A DNA stretch of 64,000 nt from Villigracilis sp024434165 (lineage in GTDB: Bacteria > Chloroflexota > Anaerolineae > Anaerolineales > Villigracilaceae), in the NCBI GenBank assembly GCA_030263665.1, contig SZPK01000010.1:56814-120813 (forward strand). The letters run 5' to 3'. Below are positions 24,049-32,050 of this stretch, piece by piece. The stretch's first letter is position 1, and each line of letters begins with the position of its first letter. The translations under genes and the position numbers were made by a program. The notes under the pieces are model-generated. The model did no database searches. It saw nothing but the letters and a program-made list of their open reading frames with translations, and was not told where the DNA came from.

Positions 24049-25008
24049 ATGCTTCGCTCTTTCCTCATCTACCTTTCCAAAGCCGCCTGGGCGCAGAATT
24101 TGATCATGAGTTGGGGATTTGCCTGGCGCGCCGCCTCCCGTTTCATTGCAGGTACAAAACTCGAAGACGCCCTGCGCGTCGTATGTGAACTGAACGCGAA
24201 GGGAATCAATGCCACGCTCGACCATCTCGGCGAGCACACGAGCACGCCCGAGGAAGCCCAGCAAGCCGCCGATGCCATCTTCACGACCCTGGACGCGCTG
24301 GGGGCGGACGCCGGTCTCAGGGGAAATGTATCCATCAAATTGACACAGATTGGGCTCGGCTTGGATGAAACCCTGTGTGCCGAAAACCTGGAGCGCATCC
24401 TCGCCCGCGCGCGTCAAAACCGGACCTTCATCCGTATTGACATCGAAGACACCCCCTACACCGATAAAACCATCAACCTGTATTACGCCATGCGCGAGAA
24501 AGGATATGAAAACGTCGGCATGGCGGTGCAGTCCTATTTGTACCGCGCCGAAGCCGACCTGCGCCGCATGATGCAGGATGGCACCCGCGTCCGCCTGGTC
24601 AAAGGCGCCTACCGCGAACCGCCGGATAAAGCCTTCCCTAAAAAAGCGGACGTGGACGCGAATTACGACCTGCTCACGAAAATCCTGACAGACACGTCGC
24701 TCGCGCTCAATTCCAGCATCAGCGCAGACGGACGCACGCCGCCCATCCCTGCGATTGCCACCCACGACGAGAAGCGCATCGCCTTCGCGAAGAGTTATGC
24801 TGAAAAAGTGGGTCTGCCCAAAACCGGGCTCGAATTCCAAATGTTGTACGGCATCCGCCGCGATTTGCAGGAACGACTGGTAAAGGAAGGCTACCCCGTG
24901 CGCGTGTACGTTCCCTTTGGCACACACTGGTATCCGTACTTCATGCGCCGCCTGGCGGAACGTCCCGCCAACATCTGGTTCTTCGTCTCGAACTTTTTCA
25001 AGGGATAG
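24049..25008 (+). CDS. Proline dehydrogenase
   Basis: A 319-residue stand-alone monofunctional proline dehydrogenase (PRODH) with an (alpha/beta)8 barrel that binds FAD and oxidises proline to pyrroline-5-carboxylate. Visible family motifs are ATLDHLGEHTST near 56-67, NVSIKLTQIGLG near 91-102, IRIDIEDTPYTDKT near 128-141, VRLVKGAYREP near 182-192, and the C-terminal FQMLYGIRRDLQERLV and VRVYVPFGTHWYPYFMRRLAERP. An AAGGAT ribosome site precedes the ATG and a strong terminator follows. No P5C dehydrogenase gene is in the window. Confidence 0.92.
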   Translation: MLRSFLIYLSKAAWAQNLIMSWGFAWRAASRFIAGTKLEDALRVVCELNAKGINATLDHLGEHTSTPEEAQQAADAIFTTLDALGADAGLRGNVSIKLTQIGLGLDETLCAENLERILARARQNRTFIRIDIEDTPYTDKTINLYYAMREKGYENVGMAVQSYLYRAEADLRRMMQDGTRVRLVKGAYREPPDKAFPKKADVDANYDLLTKILTDTSLALNSSISADGRTPPIPAIATHDEKRIAFAKSYAEKVGLPKTGLEFQMLYGIRRDLQERLVKEGYPVRVYVPFGTHWYPYFMRRLAERPANIWFFVSNFFKG

Positions 25009-25012
25009 AATC

Positions 25013-25050
25013 AAGACTTCGGAAGTCCGCCGGGCTTCCGAAGTCTTTTT
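25013..25050 (+). terminator. Rho-independent terminator after proline dehydrogenase
   Basis: AAGACTTCGGAAG pairs with CTTCCGAAGTCTT, followed by a T-run. It lies four bases after the stop codon and also faces the converging hypothetical gene. Confidence 0.9.
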
Positions 25051-25060
25051 GTTGGATCAT

Positions 25061-25372
25061 TTACGCTTTGGATTCGGGGAACAAGACGGACCAACTGCCC
25101 TCAGTCCCCGCCAGCAGACCCAGCCCGCTTCGTTCCGGTCTTCGACATGGTTCTGCATCGAAGAGTTTTGCCAACCCTGAAGCGGACGGCGAGAAATACG
25201 CCACCACCTCACAGTGCAGGCGTCCCTCCGACTCGTGGCGCGTAAAGACCGCCATATCCGCCGGTTCGCCCGCAGACTTGAAAGCCGCCCAAAACGCCGC
25301 GCGGATTTCCTCCGACGGCTCATTCGCTGTCATGCCATCGCCGAGGGGAAGGGAGTACCATGCAGGCGTCAT
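25061..25372 (-). CDS. Small hypothetical protein
   Basis: A 103-residue soluble protein that I do not recognise. It begins MTPAWYSLPLGDGMTA and has one charged amphipathic helix (EEIRAAFWAAFKSAG) and a possible beta-rich half (LHCEVVAYFSPSA). Its ATG overlaps the acetyltransferase stop by ATGA, which supports it being a real, co-translated gene. Confidence 0.65.
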   Translation of the reverse strand: MTPAWYSLPLGDGMTANEPSEEIRAAFWAAFKSAGEPADMAVFTRHESEGRLHCEVVAYFSPSASGLAKLFDAEPCRRPERSGLGLLAGTEGSWSVLFPESKA

Positions 25373-25869
25373 GCTCTCATCTCACGGTTATCGAACGAAA
25401 ACGCCGGACCTTTCCAATCGTCGGTATCGAGCAGGGTCTCTTGATATTTCCCTTTGGTATAGCCGCCAATGACTTTCTTCCAGAACGCCTTGGCGGGTGT
25501 GTTATTTTCGATCACGCGCACTTCCCATTTGGCGGGCAGGCGGTTGAATACTTCCACAGCGACCCGTTTCCCGACGCCTCTGCGGCGGTATTTCCGCATG
25601 ACGAAGAACTCCGTAATGGATCGTTCATTCCCTTCGATGTACGTTTCGTTATCCACCAGCACGAAACCCGCCAGTTTTTCGTCCACAGTAACAAGAAAGG
25701 CGGCATGGGTCGGCTCGAACCAGAAATAGTCCAGATTGCCATACCCGAATTGACCGTGTTCGTCCAGGTCGCTGTCCTCGAACTCGGAAAAATCGTAGGC
25801 ATACAACTCCATCATCCGGCGGATGAGGATGCGGTCTGACCGTGACGGAGTCCGTAATTCAATTTTCAT
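25369..25869 (-). CDS. GNAT-family N-acetyltransferase
   Basis: A 166-residue acetyltransferase of the GNAT fold. The acetyl-CoA site is visible: ITEFFVMRKYRRRGVGKRVAVEVF, with the pyrophosphate-binding RRRGVG near residue 93, then VIENNTPAKAFWKKVIGGYTKG, the usual motif-B end. The N-terminal part (YAYDFSEFEDSDLDEHGQFGY) resembles the YedL/PhnO-like subgroup. I chose the ATG at 25869, which has AAGGTGA upstream. The substrate is unknown; it is paired with a small hypothetical gene. Confidence 0.82.
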   Translation of the reverse strand: MKIELRTPSRSDRILIRRMMELYAYDFSEFEDSDLDEHGQFGYGNLDYFWFEPTHAAFLVTVDEKLAGFVLVDNETYIEGNERSITEFFVMRKYRRRGVGKRVAVEVFNRLPAKWEVRVIENNTPAKAFWKKVIGGYTKGKYQETLLDTDDWKGPAFSFDNREMRA

Positions 25870-25969
25870 GGATTCACCTTTGAAGGTTGTATTTTGCCCA
25901 AAAGCCTTATGCTCCCTCCGATAGGAGAGGAGTTTTCGCATGGCTAGCCAGCGCCGGTTTGATGGGGAA

Positions 25970-26548
25970 TCACCGTATGCTGTACAACATTTCCAGAAAT
26001 TCTCCGCCCATCTTATCAAACGCAGCTGGCGCGAGGAACTCGAACACGCCCAATCCCGCCGCGCCCAAACCGATGAGCGTCAGAATCAGTCCCGGCAAAA
26101 GGCGGGAAAATAACAGGTTTAGAATTACCATCCAGCGCGGACCCTGCCGGTATTCCCGCGAACCAGAGATGGAAATAACCGCCTGCATCAGGCAAAGCGC
26201 GCCGAACAGGATCAATGCCAGCCCGGGACGTCGCACAAAATACAGGACGATCTCCCCGCCATTGTTCATGTACATCGCCGCTGTTACGCCGAGAAGAAAA
26301 AAACCGATCAGGTTGAACTGAATCCCCTGCATGATCGCCGCCAGACCCGTGTAGGTCTGGCTCGTTCCCCGATACCTGCTGCCGATAACGATATGCCGCT
26401 TAATGATGGCTTCCCAGCCAATCGCAATCGCCGCAAAAGCAAAGCACACGATACCGGCGTACATCACCATCGGCATGGACAGCCAATTCCCGCCCAATGC
26501 CAGCAGAAGTCCGAGCAATCCTAAAACGATTTGAATGGTTGTCCACAT
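25970..26548 (-). CDS. Hypothetical polytopic membrane protein
   Basis: A 192-residue protein with about five hydrophobic segments (near residues 5-23, 28-45, 75-95, 112-130 and 150-172) and short charged loops. I do not recognise the family. The frame is also open from a TTG at 26563, but the ATG at 26548 has GAGG seven bases upstream. No operon partner is evident. Confidence 0.65.
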   Translation of the reverse strand: MWTTIQIVLGLLGLLLALGGNWLSMPMVMYAGIVCFAFAAIAIGWEAIIKRHIVIGSRYRGTSQTYTGLAAIMQGIQFNLIGFFLLGVTAAMYMNNGGEIVLYFVRRPGLALILFGALCLMQAVISISGSREYRQGPRWMVILNLLFSRLLPGLILTLIGLGAAGLGVFEFLAPAAFDKMGGEFLEMLYSIR

Positions 26549-26844
26549 TGCAAACCTCGTCAATAAAATTAAGGCGCAGAATCAGGCTTCAAGCCTTGCG
26601 TCTGTTCATGGTTCTCGCAATTCTACTCTTGATTGGAGCGCAGCGCAAAACTGTCGGTGACCTGTGCTCAAAGCCGCCGCCGTTCGCTGCGCGAAGACGC
26701 AGTACCCGTTCTGGGCATCAATCTCCGGCGGCGCGTTGTACAGGGAGCAGTTAAGAAAATTACCGATACTTTTGCGCTATAACCTCTTGATTGTTCTTTT
26801 GGGATACGGATTTGGTTTTGGATTAAAATCAGTGTGTTATTCTT
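26549..26844. other. Gap with no recognisable gene
   Basis: About 300 bases between divergent genes. I see a small AGGCT-TCA-AGCCT hairpin near 26586 and two AT-rich stretches that could hold promoters, but no conserved element and no heptamer array. The SDR gene to the right starts at an ATG with no ribosome site. Confidence 0.4.
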
Positions 26845-27579
26845 ATGCCCGCACATCCCCTTGCTCTTGTAACCGGCTCCGCTCACCGGCTCGGAAAAGC
26901 CTTTGCCCTGACCCTTGCCCGCATGGGCTGCTCCATTGCCCTGCACTATCACGGCTCGGCGGATGAAGCACAAAAGACCCGTGCTGAGATCCACGCCCTT
27001 GGAGCGCAAACCCATCTCCTCCAAGCCGACCTGACCGACCCCGCCCAAATTTCAGACCTTTTCACCGAACTGGATCGTATTCTTCAAGACTCGTCCCTCC
27101 TCCTTTCCATTGTCGTCAATTCCGCCGCCATCATGCCCGTCGGCAAGCCCGGCGACCTTTCGCTTGCAGATTGGAACTCCGCGCTCGACCTCAACCTGCG
27201 CGCGCCGTTCCTCATCGCCCAGCACGCCGCCTCACGCATGACCGGGGGCGGACTCATCGTCAACATCACTGACGTCGGCGCACAAAAGGCTTGGAGCCGC
27301 TATCCGTCTTACACGGTCAGCAAGGCGGGGCTGGAATCGCTTACCAGAATGCTTGCCCGCGCCCTTGCGCCGGGAATCCGCGTCAACGCCATTGCTCCGG
27401 GGCTGGTGCTTCCTTCTGAGGTGGTCACGCCTGAACAATGGAATAAACTTGTGGAAAAACTCCCCCTCAAACGCGCCGCGCGCATCGAGGAGATTACATC
27501 TTCTCTCGAATTTCTCATCAAAAACGAGTATATTACAGGTCAAACCATCGTTGTGGATGGTGGGTATTCGTTGATCTGA
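26845..27579 (+). CDS. Short-chain dehydrogenase/reductase (pteridine-reductase-like)
   Basis: A 244-residue classical SDR. It has a cofactor motif ALVTGSAHRLGKAFALTLA at about residues 7-25, in which SAHRLG resembles pteridine reductase and FolM. VVNSAAIMPVG follows near 89, the catalytic Tyr-Lys is in YPSYTVSKAGLE near 154, and PGLVLP and ITGQTIVVDGGYSL are at the end. It may reduce a pterin or folate; general ketoreductase activity cannot be excluded. The start lacks a Shine-Dalgarno sequence. Confidence 0.82.
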   Translation: MPAHPLALVTGSAHRLGKAFALTLARMGCSIALHYHGSADEAQKTRAEIHALGAQTHLLQADLTDPAQISDLFTELDRILQDSSLLLSIVVNSAAIMPVGKPGDLSLADWNSALDLNLRAPFLIAQHAASRMTGGGLIVNITDVGAQKAWSRYPSYTVSKAGLESLTRMLARALAPGIRVNAIAPGLVLPSEVVTPEQWNKLVEKLPLKRAARIEEITSSLEFLIKNEYITGQTIVVDGGYSLI

Positions 27580-27612
27580 CCGCAGACTATGGACGATAGA
27601 CCGTCTGACCCG
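27579..27612. repeat. Short heptamer array after the SDR gene
   Basis: GACCGCAGACTATGGACGATAGACC, of the same family as at 8519 and 29298, leads into the membrane-protein gene and makes its upstream start ambiguous. Confidence 0.65.
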
Positions 27613-27636
27613 CCGCTCCTTACTTCCCATCCCCTA

Positions 27637-29313
27637 ATGTCTTCCATCAAAAAACTTCTCCCCGACCTTATTTTCTCGATACTCCTCATTCTTTCAACGC
27701 TTTTTTACGCGTACACTTTCGTTGACTTCTCCATTCCGCCTTTTGAAGACGCGGCCATGATCATGCGTTATGCCCAGCATCTCGCGGGCGGCCACGGCAT
27801 CGTCTGGAACATCGGCGAAAAGCCGGTGGACGGCGCCACTGACTTCCTTTTCATGGCTGCGTCTGCCGGGTTGATCAAACTCGGCTTTACCGTCGGTCAG
27901 TCTGTACGCGGCATTGGCTTTGTCTCGCATCTGCTCACTGTTTTGACCGTTTACTGGACAAATCGCCGCATCCACAATGGCAATGTTCCTTTCTCGTTTC
28001 TAAGCGGACTTTATCTTGCCGTTGGGACGGGACTCTCCTACGTTTCCGCCTACTTCGGGACGCCTTTCTTTGCCCTCGCCGCCGCCTCCACCTGGACTTT
28101 GGGTCTGCTTCTGATGCGGGAGCAGAATCCACGCTGGCGGCTTTCCCTCGCCTTCGCCCTGAGCGGACTCGTTACTGGTTTGATTCGCCCCGAAGGCGTC
28201 ATTCTCGCTTCGTTGATGCTGGCTGCCGTTGTCGCGGTGCGTTTGCTGGATGGCGACAACGCCCTTTCCCTGTGGGAGAGGATTAAGGCGAGGGGAGTGA
28301 TTCCGATTGTCGTCATCTTTGGCGTGGTTTTTCTAACTCTCGGCGGCGCATACTTCCTCTGGCGTTGGGATTATTTCGGCTACCCGCTGCCCAATCCGTT
28401 TTACAAAAAGGGAGAGGAAGGCTGGAAATGGGACTCGTTCCAGCGTTCCATGTTGAACGCCCTGCGCCTGTGCCTGCCGATGGTCTTTGCCTTCATCCTC
28501 GGCTTTCGCTCGAATGAGACCGCCAAACGCACGGCTGCCTATCTTATCCCCGTCCTCGGTTTTGCCGCCGCTTTCGGCCTGGTCTCAGACGAGATGAACT
28601 ATGGAGCGCGCTTTCAATATGCAATTGTCCCCATTGCGCTGATGTCGTGGATTCCGCTCATCGGGGGCATCCGCTTTGAAGCGCTGAAGCAACTGTCCGT
28701 TAAAGAAAGAGGCGCGTATCTCGCTGCGGGAGCCGCGCTGTTTGCGAGTCTGGTCTATTATTCCTGGTTCCAGAATTGCTTCCTCGCCTTGTACCAACAA
28801 TCCTGTGACCGCCCCTACGAACGCGACGGGCGGCTGGAGATGGCGCGGATGCTGGCGGACTTTCGCGGCAAGGGCTATGTGATCGCAACGACCGAGGCGG
28901 GCTTGATCCCGTATTATTCGGGCTGGACGGCGATTGACACGTGGGGCTTGAACGACCAGTTCATTGCGCACAACGGCTCGATCACGGCGGAGTATTTGGA
29001 TAAGTACAAGCCCGAGATCATCATGTTCCATGACTATTACTCGCCGCTTGTGCCGCCCAAACTGACCGATGCCAACCTTGCCCAGCGCTGGTTCAGTATG
29101 ACGATTCTGATGAAGACATACGCAGAGGAAAACGGCTACGTGCTCGCAGCCGTCTTCGGCGACAGCCCGTACGATACGCATTATTATTATGTGCGCCCGG
29201 ATTTCGAAGACAGCAAGCGGTTGATCGAACAGATTTCGAAATTTCGAAATTACTTCTACCCGACGACGGGCAAACGTTCGATCAATTACGCCAGGTATGA
29301 CGATGGACCGTAG
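27637..29313 (+). CDS. GT-C-like polytopic membrane protein, probable glycosyltransferase
   Basis: A roughly 558-residue protein with about nine to eleven membrane segments in the first 360 residues and a soluble C-terminal domain. An external loop, FEDAAMIMRYAQHLAGGHGIVWNI, sits between the first segments where GT-C glycosyltransferases keep the catalytic acidic residues, followed by GEKPVDGATDFLF. The order resembles mannosyl- and arabinofuranosyltransferases that use lipid-linked sugars. I chose MSSIKKLLP (27637); the frame upstream to 27589 is repeat-encoded. Function is inferred from topology and this loop only. Confidence 0.65.
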   Translation: MSSIKKLLPDLIFSILLILSTLFYAYTFVDFSIPPFEDAAMIMRYAQHLAGGHGIVWNIGEKPVDGATDFLFMAASAGLIKLGFTVGQSVRGIGFVSHLLTVLTVYWTNRRIHNGNVPFSFLSGLYLAVGTGLSYVSAYFGTPFFALAAASTWTLGLLLMREQNPRWRLSLAFALSGLVTGLIRPEGVILASLMLAAVVAVRLLDGDNALSLWERIKARGVIPIVVIFGVVFLTLGGAYFLWRWDYFGYPLPNPFYKKGEEGWKWDSFQRSMLNALRLCLPMVFAFILGFRSNETAKRTAAYLIPVLGFAAAFGLVSDEMNYGARFQYAIVPIALMSWIPLIGGIRFEALKQLSVKERGAYLAAGAALFASLVYYSWFQNCFLALYQQSCDRPYERDGRLEMARMLADFRGKGYVIATTEAGLIPYYSGWTAIDTWGLNDQFIAHNGSITAEYLDKYKPEIIMFHDYYSPLVPPKLTDANLAQRWFSMTILMKTYAEENGYVLAAVFGDSPYDTHYYYVRPDFEDSKRLIEQISKFRNYFYPTTGKRSINYARYDDGP

Positions 29314-29345
29314 ACGATAGACGACGGATCGTAGTTGATGGACAA
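29298..29345. repeat. Heptamer array (GACGATGGACCGTAGACGATAG)
   Basis: It overlaps the last codons of the membrane-protein gene (YARYDDGP) and fills the gap to the DinB gene, so the C-terminal residues come from the repeat. Confidence 0.7.
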
Positions 29346-29407
29346 TGATCCTATCCCTCATCGTTTCCGACTCGTGGTTGGAAACCAAAACACGGGAGAT
29401 ACCACCC

Positions 29408-29878
29408 ATGTCCGAGATAAACGAACTTGCAGAGAAACTCAAAACTGAAGGCGAACGCATGGCGCAGTTCTTTTCCGAACTGACCGACGACCAGTGGAAT
29501 GACGAGGTTTATACGGAAGGGACGACGTGGAGCATTCGTAACGTGCTGGCGCATTTCGTCACTTCCGAACGCGGACTGGTCAAACTCTTCGAGCGCATCC
29601 GCACCACGGGGGAGGGCGCTTCGGAGGATTTCTCGATTGACCGTTACAACGCCGCCCAGCAGGAGCGCACGAAAAACCTGACTCCCGCCGAATTGTTGGA
29701 ACAATACAAACAGGTCCGCGCCGAAGCGGTGAAGTGGGTGGCAGGTTTGAAGGAAGAGGAACTCGAAATCAAAGGACGCCACCCGTTTTTGGGCGAGACT
29801 GTCATCCGTGAGATGATCAAGATGTTGTACATCCATAACCAATTGCATTACCGCGATGTGAAGCGTGTGTTGAGGTAG
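29408..29878 (+). CDS. DinB-like four-helix-bundle protein
   Basis: A 156-residue DinB/DUF664-type protein. The helix pattern fits: NELAEKLKTEGERMAQFFSEL, WSIRNVLAHFVTSERGLVKL with the first His, and MIKMLYIHNQLHYRDV with the second and third His that would bind a metal. DinB relatives include thiol-dependent S-transferases. The precise function is unknown. I chose the ATG at 29408 (MSEINELAEK), preceded by GGGAG. Confidence 0.8.
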   Translation: MSEINELAEKLKTEGERMAQFFSELTDDQWNDEVYTEGTTWSIRNVLAHFVTSERGLVKLFERIRTTGEGASEDFSIDRYNAAQQERTKNLTPAELLEQYKQVRAEAVKWVAGLKEEELEIKGRHPFLGETVIREMIKMLYIHNQLHYRDVKRVLR

Positions 29879-29884
29879 GAGTAA

Positions 29885-30000
29885 TAAGTAAACAGGTAGA
29901 CACGTACACACGTAGACAGGTAGACACGTAGACAAGCAGCCCGGTAACTCGTACTCGTTCTCTCACTGATAATTGATAACTGATCACTAATAACTGCCCA
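29885..30000. repeat. Array of GTAGACA-type and TGATAAC-type units
   Basis: Two repeat families sit side by side: about seven units like ACAGGTAGACACGTAGAC, then CTGATAATTGATAACTGATCAC. They fill the gap between the DinB and aminotransferase genes. Confidence 0.8.
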
Positions 30001-30002
30001 CC

Positions 30003-31133
30003 ATGCAACTCCCTCCCTTCAAACTCGAACGCTACTTTGCCAAATACGAATTCAATACCGAATTCCTGCTCTGCTCCTCGGATTGTGAAGCCATGTCCGT
30101 CGCGGACCTGCTCGCCTTCGAACCGGGCGCGGCGGAGGCGTTTCCAAACGTCTGGCTCGGCTACACAGAGTCTCAGGGAAGCCCGACCCTGCGGAAGGAG
30201 ATTTCGAAAATCTATTCCGCCGTCCAGCCTGAAGAAGTGCTGGTCTTCTCCGGCGCGGAGGAGGCGATCTTTCTCTTTATTCATGCCGCTGTGAAGGAAG
30301 GCGACCACCTCATTGTCCACTCGCCGCATTACCAATCCCTGAGCGAGGTGGCGAAGGGGCTCGGATGCGAAGTCAGTTCGTGGACTGCCCGCGAGGAAAA
30401 CGGCTGGGCATTGGATTTGGACGAGCTGCGCCGCCTCGTGCGCCCGGCCACCCGGGCGATCATCGTCAACACGCCGCACAACCCGACGGGGTGGCTCATG
30501 TCCCGTGCAGACTTTGACGCCCTCAACCGTTTCGCTCAGGAAAATAACCTGCTCCTCTTTTCGGACGAGGTCTACCGCGAATCCGAATACAATCCCAATG
30601 ACCGCCTGCCCGCCGCCGTGGACTATGGCGCTCATGCCGTCTCGCTTGGCGTCACCTCAAAAACTTACGGCTTGGCAGGTCTGCGCATCGGCTGGATCGC
30701 CACCAGGAACCGTTCTTTGTACGAGAAAATCGCTTCACTGAAAGATTACACCACCATCTGTAACTCTGCCCCCAGTGAATTCCTCGCCGAACTTGCCTTG
30801 CGTCACCGTGCAAAACTGGCGAATCGAAATCTGGAAATCATCAAACACAACCTTGCTGTCATTGACGACCTCTTCGCGCGTTATTCGTCCATTTTCACCT
30901 GGCATCGTCCGCGGGCAGGCTCGATGGGATTCCCGAAGCTCCTGAAGGGTGATGTCGAAACCTTCTGTGACGACCTCGTCAAAAAAGCGGGTGTCCTCCT
31001 GCTCCCCGGCTCAATATATGATGATGCCCATAATCATTTTCGATTAGGATTGGGACGAAAGAACCTTCCGAAGGCAGTGGAACGGCTGGAGGGTTATCTG
31101 GCAAAATCGGCAATCGTCAATCGGAAATCGTAA
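30003..31133 (+). CDS. Class I/II pyridoxal-phosphate-dependent aminotransferase
   Basis: A 376-residue fold-type I aminotransferase. The substrate and PLP motifs are ESQGSPTLRKEIS near 57, IIVNTPHNPTGWLMS near 157-171, LFSDEVYRESEY near 187-198 (the Asp binds the pyridine N), the PLP lysine in TSKTYGLAGLRIGW near 222, and a C-terminal Arg in FRLGLGRKN near 348. It resembles uncharacterised aminotransferases related to capreomycidine synthase rather than AspC. The last residues (AIVNRKS) are encoded by the start of a heptamer array. The amino acid substrate is unknown. Confidence 0.85.
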   Translation: MQLPPFKLERYFAKYEFNTEFLLCSSDCEAMSVADLLAFEPGAAEAFPNVWLGYTESQGSPTLRKEISKIYSAVQPEEVLVFSGAEEAIFLFIHAAVKEGDHLIVHSPHYQSLSEVAKGLGCEVSSWTAREENGWALDLDELRRLVRPATRAIIVNTPHNPTGWLMSRADFDALNRFAQENNLLLFSDEVYRESEYNPNDRLPAAVDYGAHAVSLGVTSKTYGLAGLRIGWIATRNRSLYEKIASLKDYTTICNSAPSEFLAELALRHRAKLANRNLEIIKHNLAVIDDLFARYSSIFTWHRPRAGSMGFPKLLKGDVETFCDDLVKKAGVLLLPGSIYDDAHNHFRLGLGRKNLPKAVERLEGYLAKSAIVNRKS

Positions 31134-31137
31134 ATTG
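31105..31137. repeat. ATCGTCA/ATCGGAA array across a gene junction
   Basis: Units AATCGGCAATCGTCAATCGG and AAATCGTAAATTG encode the aminotransferase C-terminus and supply the TTG start region of the next gene. Confidence 0.65.
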
Positions 31138-31998
31138 ATAAAACTCTCCCGTCCCCTCCACCTCCTCCTCGCCGCGCTGACGTATCTTCTCGGCGCGAGC
31201 ATCCCTGCCTATTTGGGAAAACCCTTCCAGCCGATGGTCTTTGCCCTTGGGTTGGCTGGCGTCCTGCTGGCGCAGGCGGGCATGGCGTTCCTGCGCGAGG
31301 TTTTCCGTCCGCACAACGAACCGCTCATCGCAGGCGAAACCCCCAGGCAAAAGGAAATCCTTCGCAGTAACCTGCTTTATATTTCGGTCGGCATGATCGC
31401 CACAACCGCCGTCATCGCTTTCATTATCCATTTCAACTTCACCCTTACCCTGCCCTCATTCCTCTTTCTTCTTTCATCAATCATCCTCATCCTCGCCTAC
31501 TCCATCCCGCCCTTCCGCCTCGTCAACCGCGGCTTTGGCGAACTGATCCTCGCCCTGCACATCGCCTACGTCATCCCTTCCATCGGTTTTCTCTTGCAAG
31601 CCGGGGAAAACTCGCGCCTGCTGACCACCCTGCTCATCCCGCTGACCGTACTGGCGCTTGCGTATTTTCTCATCGTCAACTTCACCACCTTTCCCGACGA
31701 CCAAAAATACGAGCGCGGCACGCTGCTCCGCCGGCTGACGTGGGAACGCGCCGTCCCATTGCATCACATCCTTGTTGCATTTGCCTACCTCGCTTTCGCC
31801 CTCATCCCGCTCTTTGGCTTCTCCATCAACCTCGTCGCGCCAGCCTTTCTGACCCTGCCCTTCGCAGTCTTTCAAATCCTCCAGCTCCGCGCCATTGCCA
31901 GCGGCGGCAAACCCAACTGGAAATTACTCACCTCCACCGCCCTCGCCGTTTTCGGATTAACGACCTACTTTCTGACCCTCACCTTCTGGCTGCGCTAA
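31135..31998 (+). CDS. UbiA-like prenyltransferase-family membrane protein
   Basis: The 287-residue product is highly hydrophobic with about eight or nine segments. LSRPLHLLLAALTYLLG at the N-terminus, VFRPHNEPLIAGET near 56, YSIPPFRLVNRGFGEL near 119 and NFTTFPDDQKYERGTLLRRL near 180 match the pattern of UbiA-family enzymes, though both metal-binding motifs are weaker than in MenA. It begins with TTG two bases after the previous stop, so an operon with the aminotransferase is likely. The substrate is unknown. Confidence 0.7.
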   Translation: MIKLSRPLHLLLAALTYLLGASIPAYLGKPFQPMVFALGLAGVLLAQAGMAFLREVFRPHNEPLIAGETPRQKEILRSNLLYISVGMIATTAVIAFIIHFNFTLTLPSFLFLLSSIILILAYSIPPFRLVNRGFGELILALHIAYVIPSIGFLLQAGENSRLLTTLLIPLTVLALAYFLIVNFTTFPDDQKYERGTLLRRLTWERAVPLHHILVAFAYLAFALIPLFGFSINLVAPAFLTLPFAVFQILQLRAIASGGKPNWKLLTSTALAVFGLTTYFLTLTFWLR

Positions 31999-31999
31999 A

Positions 32000-32046
32000 C
32001 CTTTGACTTTCGACTTTTGACCTTCAACTTTTGACCTTCGACCAAA
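32000..32046. repeat. TTTGACC/TTCGACC array before moeA
   Basis: CCTTTGACTTTCGACTTTTG and CCTTCGACC units fill the gap. The same family recurs at 51.66-51.73 and 52.40-52.47 kb. Confidence 0.8.
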
Positions 32047-32050
32047 ACAC